A DNA stretch of 15,265 nt from NCBI GenBank assembly GCA_021296165.1, contig JAGWAW010000014.1, forward strand, positions 1 through 15,265. Reading direction: 5' to 3'. This DNA is from Nitrosopumilaceae archaeon. Lineage in GTDB: Archaea; Thermoproteota; Nitrososphaeria; Nitrososphaerales; Nitrosopumilaceae. The translations under genes and the position numbers were made by a program. Under the pieces are notes generated by a model. The model saw only the letters and a list, made by a program, of their open reading frames with translations, did no database searches and was not told the DNA's origin. Positions 13,061 to 15,265 of this stretch are shown piece after piece. The stretch's first letter is position 1, and each line of letters opens with the position of its first letter.

Positions 13061-14509
13061 ATGTACATAACCAGCGCCGATCTCGCGGGCGACGAAGCTG
13101 GTACCCTGCCCAGATTGAATCTGGGTGTCAAGAATCTCGGTCCCGTGGAGAGCGCCAACATATCCCTGAAGCCGTTGACGATACTGCTGGGCCCCAACAA
13201 CTGCGGCAAGTCCCACATTGCCAAGCTTATACATTCGGTGGTCAGCTGCGAGGCCAAGACCAGTACACACAGATTCCTTCCTTTCAGTCCGCCCCGTGCA
13301 GTGAGGCAGAAGGTTCTAGACATGGCCAAATGCATAGATGGCGGGCAGGTGGCTTGCTCGGATGTTGCCGTAGACCTGATGAAGGCATACATGTCTAGAT
13401 TCTTCCCGACGGTCCTTCTGGGCAACCTCTCCGCTGCAGCATGGGGAGATATCGTACGATACGGCTCAAGGTCCTGCTCCATAGCCATACATTCCGGAGT
13501 AATAAACAGTCAGGTACGCGGACACACAAAACCACGAGCCGTGAACGTGACCGCCCCCACCATCTGTGTAGACCCGATGCTCAAGATTCCGTACTCGTCA
13601 GACGACATGTTTCGGTTTGACGGTGAAAAGAACGAGCTGAGATACCGCATACCACAACCCAGAATTTCATACACACAGCATCTGGAAGCTATGATGGCCG
13701 CGCTGGCAAGTCTCTTTGAATACCATGCCATACAAAATACATTCCGCGACTCCTTCTACATACCCAGCGAGAGAGCGGGCGTACCGGAAATGTACAAATC
13801 TGCAATAGGTGGCATCCTTGACACCACGGCTTCTCCCGACGGTGCCAGCCGCTCCACTACGCTAGAATTTATTGCGCGACTGCTCTTCTTGAGCAACACG
13901 CGTGGCGTATTTGCCGATGCGGTGGACAACATGCAACATGCCATGACGGGTGGCAGAATTAGCGTCTCGCGCCACGAGATGGGACACGTCTCGGACATCC
14001 ATTACGAGTATGAGGGTCACAAGACTCCGGTTCATGCATCATCGTCCTCGATCAAGTCTATATCTCCCCTGCTCTTGCTATTAAAACACGACATAACCAA
14101 CCGCGATCTGCTCATACTGGAAGAGCCGGAGACCAATCTCGACTTGGAAAACCAGACGCGCCTGGCCGCATTTGTCGCCAGGCTGGTGCGACTGGGTCTT
14201 TGCATAGTGGTGACCACTCACAGTACCCATTTTGTAGACAAGCTGAGCAACTGCCTTAGGTCTGGCATGCTGCACGATGCCGGACACGGGTACTCGGCAG
14301 TAAGCGAGGATGAGTCCATATCGCGCGATAAACTTGCGGTATACCAGTTCATCAGATCCAACAGCACCGAAGGATACACGACTAAGCCTGCCGAGTTGAC
14401 CGAGTACGAGGGTATACGTGCGCCCGAATTCACAAAGACAGATGATAATCTGTATGAAGAGCTGCTTGCCCTTGACCGGCAGGCCAACAACGAGATTGAC
14501 AATGGATAG
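13061..14509 (+). CDS. SMC/OLD-type AAA ATPase (AAA_15/21-like), first gene of defence-like pair
   Basis: 482 aa, soluble ABC-class ATPase. After a short strand region (LNLGVKNLGPVESANISLK) comes Walker A GPNNCGKS (44-51). A long insert (~60-225) follows, then the FYIPSERAG strand (232-240) typical of OLD/AAA_15 ATPases. The ABC signature-like SSSSIKSISPL is at 327-337, Walker B LLILEEPE at 350-357 with D-loop TNLD, and the H-loop TTHS at 385-388. No TOPRIM nuclease domain follows, unlike GajA or OLD; the ~95-residue tail is acidic and unclassified. The stop overlaps the start of the next gene by 8 bases, so the products are probably made together. By analogy to such pairs, the ATPase would sense or load DNA and control the nuclease partner. 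Confidence 0.88.
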   Translation: MYITSADLAGDEAGTLPRLNLGVKNLGPVESANISLKPLTILLGPNNCGKSHIAKLIHSVVSCEAKTSTHRFLPFSPPRAVRQKVLDMAKCIDGGQVACSDVAVDLMKAYMSRFFPTVLLGNLSAAAWGDIVRYGSRSCSIAIHSGVINSQVRGHTKPRAVNVTAPTICVDPMLKIPYSSDDMFRFDGEKNELRYRIPQPRISYTQHLEAMMAALASLFEYHAIQNTFRDSFYIPSERAGVPEMYKSAIGGILDTTASPDGASRSTTLEFIARLLFLSNTRGVFADAVDNMQHAMTGGRISVSRHEMGHVSDIHYEYEGHKTPVHASSSSIKSISPLLLLLKHDITNRDLLILEEPETNLDLENQTRLAAFVARLVRLGLCIVVTTHSTHFVDKLSNCLRSGMLHDAGHGYSAVSEDESISRDKLAVYQFIRSNSTEGYTTKPAELTEYEGIRAPEFTKTDDNLYEELLALDRQANNEIDNG

Positions 14510-14963
14510 CAGCATGCTACAAAAAATCAAGAACCAATATGGTGGGGGCCGTAGTTGCTCTGAGACTGGTACGGGGTGCAGTATAAATCTATATGATCTA
14601 AATTGCATTGTATTAAAAGGCGAGGGGCAGGCACAAAACTCTGAAAAAATGTGCGACTGTTTTATATTTGACGACAGAAACACGTTGACAGTACACTTGG
14701 TTGAGTTAAAGTCAAAAACGTCGCATGCATCTGACATTAAAGAAAAATTTGAAAACAGTCTGAACAGATGCAATCATATACTAGCAAGGATCAGTCCAAA
14801 TAAACAGTACACGCCAAAGCTGGTCTTGGCTGCCTGCAGTTATCGTCGTCCTGAAAAACAAATACTAAGACAAATGGTGATCAGAGTTAACGATAAGCCG
14901 TACCGCCTGAATCTTAAAGTATGTGGGTTAAAACTCTCCAGCCTTTGCAAAGCTAAACAGTAG
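14502..14963 (+). CDS. PD-(D/E)XK-like putative nuclease, second gene of defence-like pair
   Basis: 153 aa. Motifs: EKMCDCFIFDD (Asp52), then 17 residues later HLVELKSK (Glu69-x-Lys71), followed by a helix DIKEKFENSLNRCNHIL. The order 'CD..i....(10-15)...vELK' plus helix is the core of PD-(D/E)XK nucleases of small stand-alone type. The second half (VLAACSYRRPEKQILRQMVI ... LNLKVCGLKLSSL) gives further strands. There is no HNH, TOPRIM or membrane segment. The ATG overlaps the ATPase stop by 8 bases (translational coupling). The gene is visibly A/T-richer than the window average, suggesting transfer. The nuclease call is inferred from the motif. Confidence 0.75.
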   Translation: MDSSMLQKIKNQYGGGRSCSETGTGCSINLYDLNCIVLKGEGQAQNSEKMCDCFIFDDRNTLTVHLVELKSKTSHASDIKEKFENSLNRCNHILARISPNKQYTPKLVLAACSYRRPEKQILRQMVIRVNDKPYRLNLKVCGLKLSSLCKAKQ

Positions 14964-14974
14964 CCAGCAGCATA

Positions 14975-15030
14975 GTAGTTAACTACAGAGATCGCCATTG
15001 CGTGTAGCAAAGACGGAGGTTTGCACGCAA
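14975..15030 (+). terminator. Palindrome and bulged hairpin after the ATPase/nuclease operon
   Basis: gtagttaactac (14975-14986) is a perfect 12-base palindrome. Then ttgcgt (14998-15003) pairs with acgcaa (15025-15030) and, inside it, gcaaa (15007-15011) pairs with tttgc (15020-15024) around an 8-base loop, with a 3-base bulge on one side. No oligo-T follows, so a terminator is only one option; a processing signal or small RNA is another. No gene is seen in 14964-15052. Confidence 0.35.
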
Positions 15031-15052
15031 ATCATCTGCGTTCGACCCGCCC

Positions 15053-15265
15053 CTAGGCCCTGCCGTGTCCCGCCAGCAGGGCCTTGGTGCTTGTAGATCC
15101 TACCCGACGCTGCCCCCCTTTGGACGGGCCGGACATCAGCGCACTGCGCACCATGTCCCGCAGGACGGGGGGTATGTCGTAGTGGTCGGCTCGCCCAAAC
15201 CGGCTAGGAATGCGGACGTTCCGGACCATCACCCTTCCCTTGGCGAACCGGTGCTGGTTCCGTAC
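15053..15265 (-). CDS. C-terminal 70 residues of a basic protein, start outside window
   Basis: The frame is open from the right edge to a TAG at 15055-15053. It reads VRNQHRFAKGRVMVRNVRIP, then SRFGRADHYDIPPVLRDMVR, and ends in a Gly/Ser/Arg-rich tail finishing LLAGHGRA. The composition (Arg-rich, regular hydrophobic spacing, GC-rich third positions) looks coding. I do not recognise the family; an Arg-rich tail like this would suit nucleic-acid binding, but that is a guess. Its 3' end contains a perfect 8-bp hairpin, ggccctgc/gcagggcc (15056-15063 with 15076-15083, loop 12), which could help end transcription. It converges on the ATPase/nuclease operon. Confidence 0.6.
   Translation of the reverse strand, partial: VRNQHRFAKGRVMVRNVRIPSRFGRADHYDIPPVLRDMVRSALMSGPSKGGQRRVGSTSTKALLAGHGRA

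Noticed and set aside
13061..14963. Assigning the pair to Septu, PARIS or Gabija
   Set aside because: The partner lacks HNH, TOPRIM and helicase motifs, and the ATPase lacks a TOPRIM domain, so none of these names fits from sequence alone.
14964..15052. tRNA-like sequence near gcgttcgacccgc
   Set aside because: No cloverleaf with matching acceptor, D and anticodon stems can be drawn around it.

Overview
The window looks like a GC-rich archaeal chromosome, most likely a thaumarchaeote (Nitrososphaerota), perhaps Cenarchaeum-like. The signs are a TFIIB-like factor with a zinc ribbon and cyclin-type repeat, an archaeal A24 prepilin peptidase, frequent ATA and AGG codons despite high GC, and TATA boxes about 25-28 bases upstream of start codons with no Shine-Dalgarno sequence (leaderless transcripts). 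The organism name is inference; the domain Archaea is well supported.

Layout. 1-815: 3' part of a membrane-anchored protein whose start lies outside the window. 832-3831 (minus): three separately promoted genes, namely a VOC/glyoxalase-fold protein, a protein of 14 tandem TPR units, and a protein with a possible GRAM/PH-like N-terminus. 4108-5288 (plus): an A24 prepilin peptidase and a YccU-type CoA-binding protein. 5289-6180: a non-coding or decayed stretch, then two small A/T-richer genes that meet tail to tail (an 86-aa coiled coil on plus and a 52-aa peptide on minus).

6241-8544 is an IS66-like insertion sequence with 18-bp perfect terminal inverted repeats and a 9-bp flanking direct repeat. 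Its transposase reading frame is broken twice: a -1 frameshift falls on a CCCGGGG heptamer, and an in-frame TAG is followed directly by GTG. 8707-10460 (minus) is a two-gene operon with a 4-bp overlap: a divergent TFB-like factor followed by a ParB-like-domain protein. 10461-11087 has no convincing gene but holds a strong AT-rich promoter-like block and a 30-nt hairpin.

11088-14963 resembles a defence or accessory island: an AAA ATPase of the DUF4143 type with a nuclease-like C-terminus, a small winged-helix-like protein on the other strand, and an overlapping gene pair encoding an SMC/OLD-type AAA ATPase and a 153-aa protein with a PD-(D/E)XK-like motif. This last pair is the best candidate for an undescribed system. 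The window ends in the C-terminal 70 codons of an unrecognised basic protein on the minus strand.

No rRNA, tRNA or CRISPR array was seen. All family calls come from reading motifs, not from database searches.
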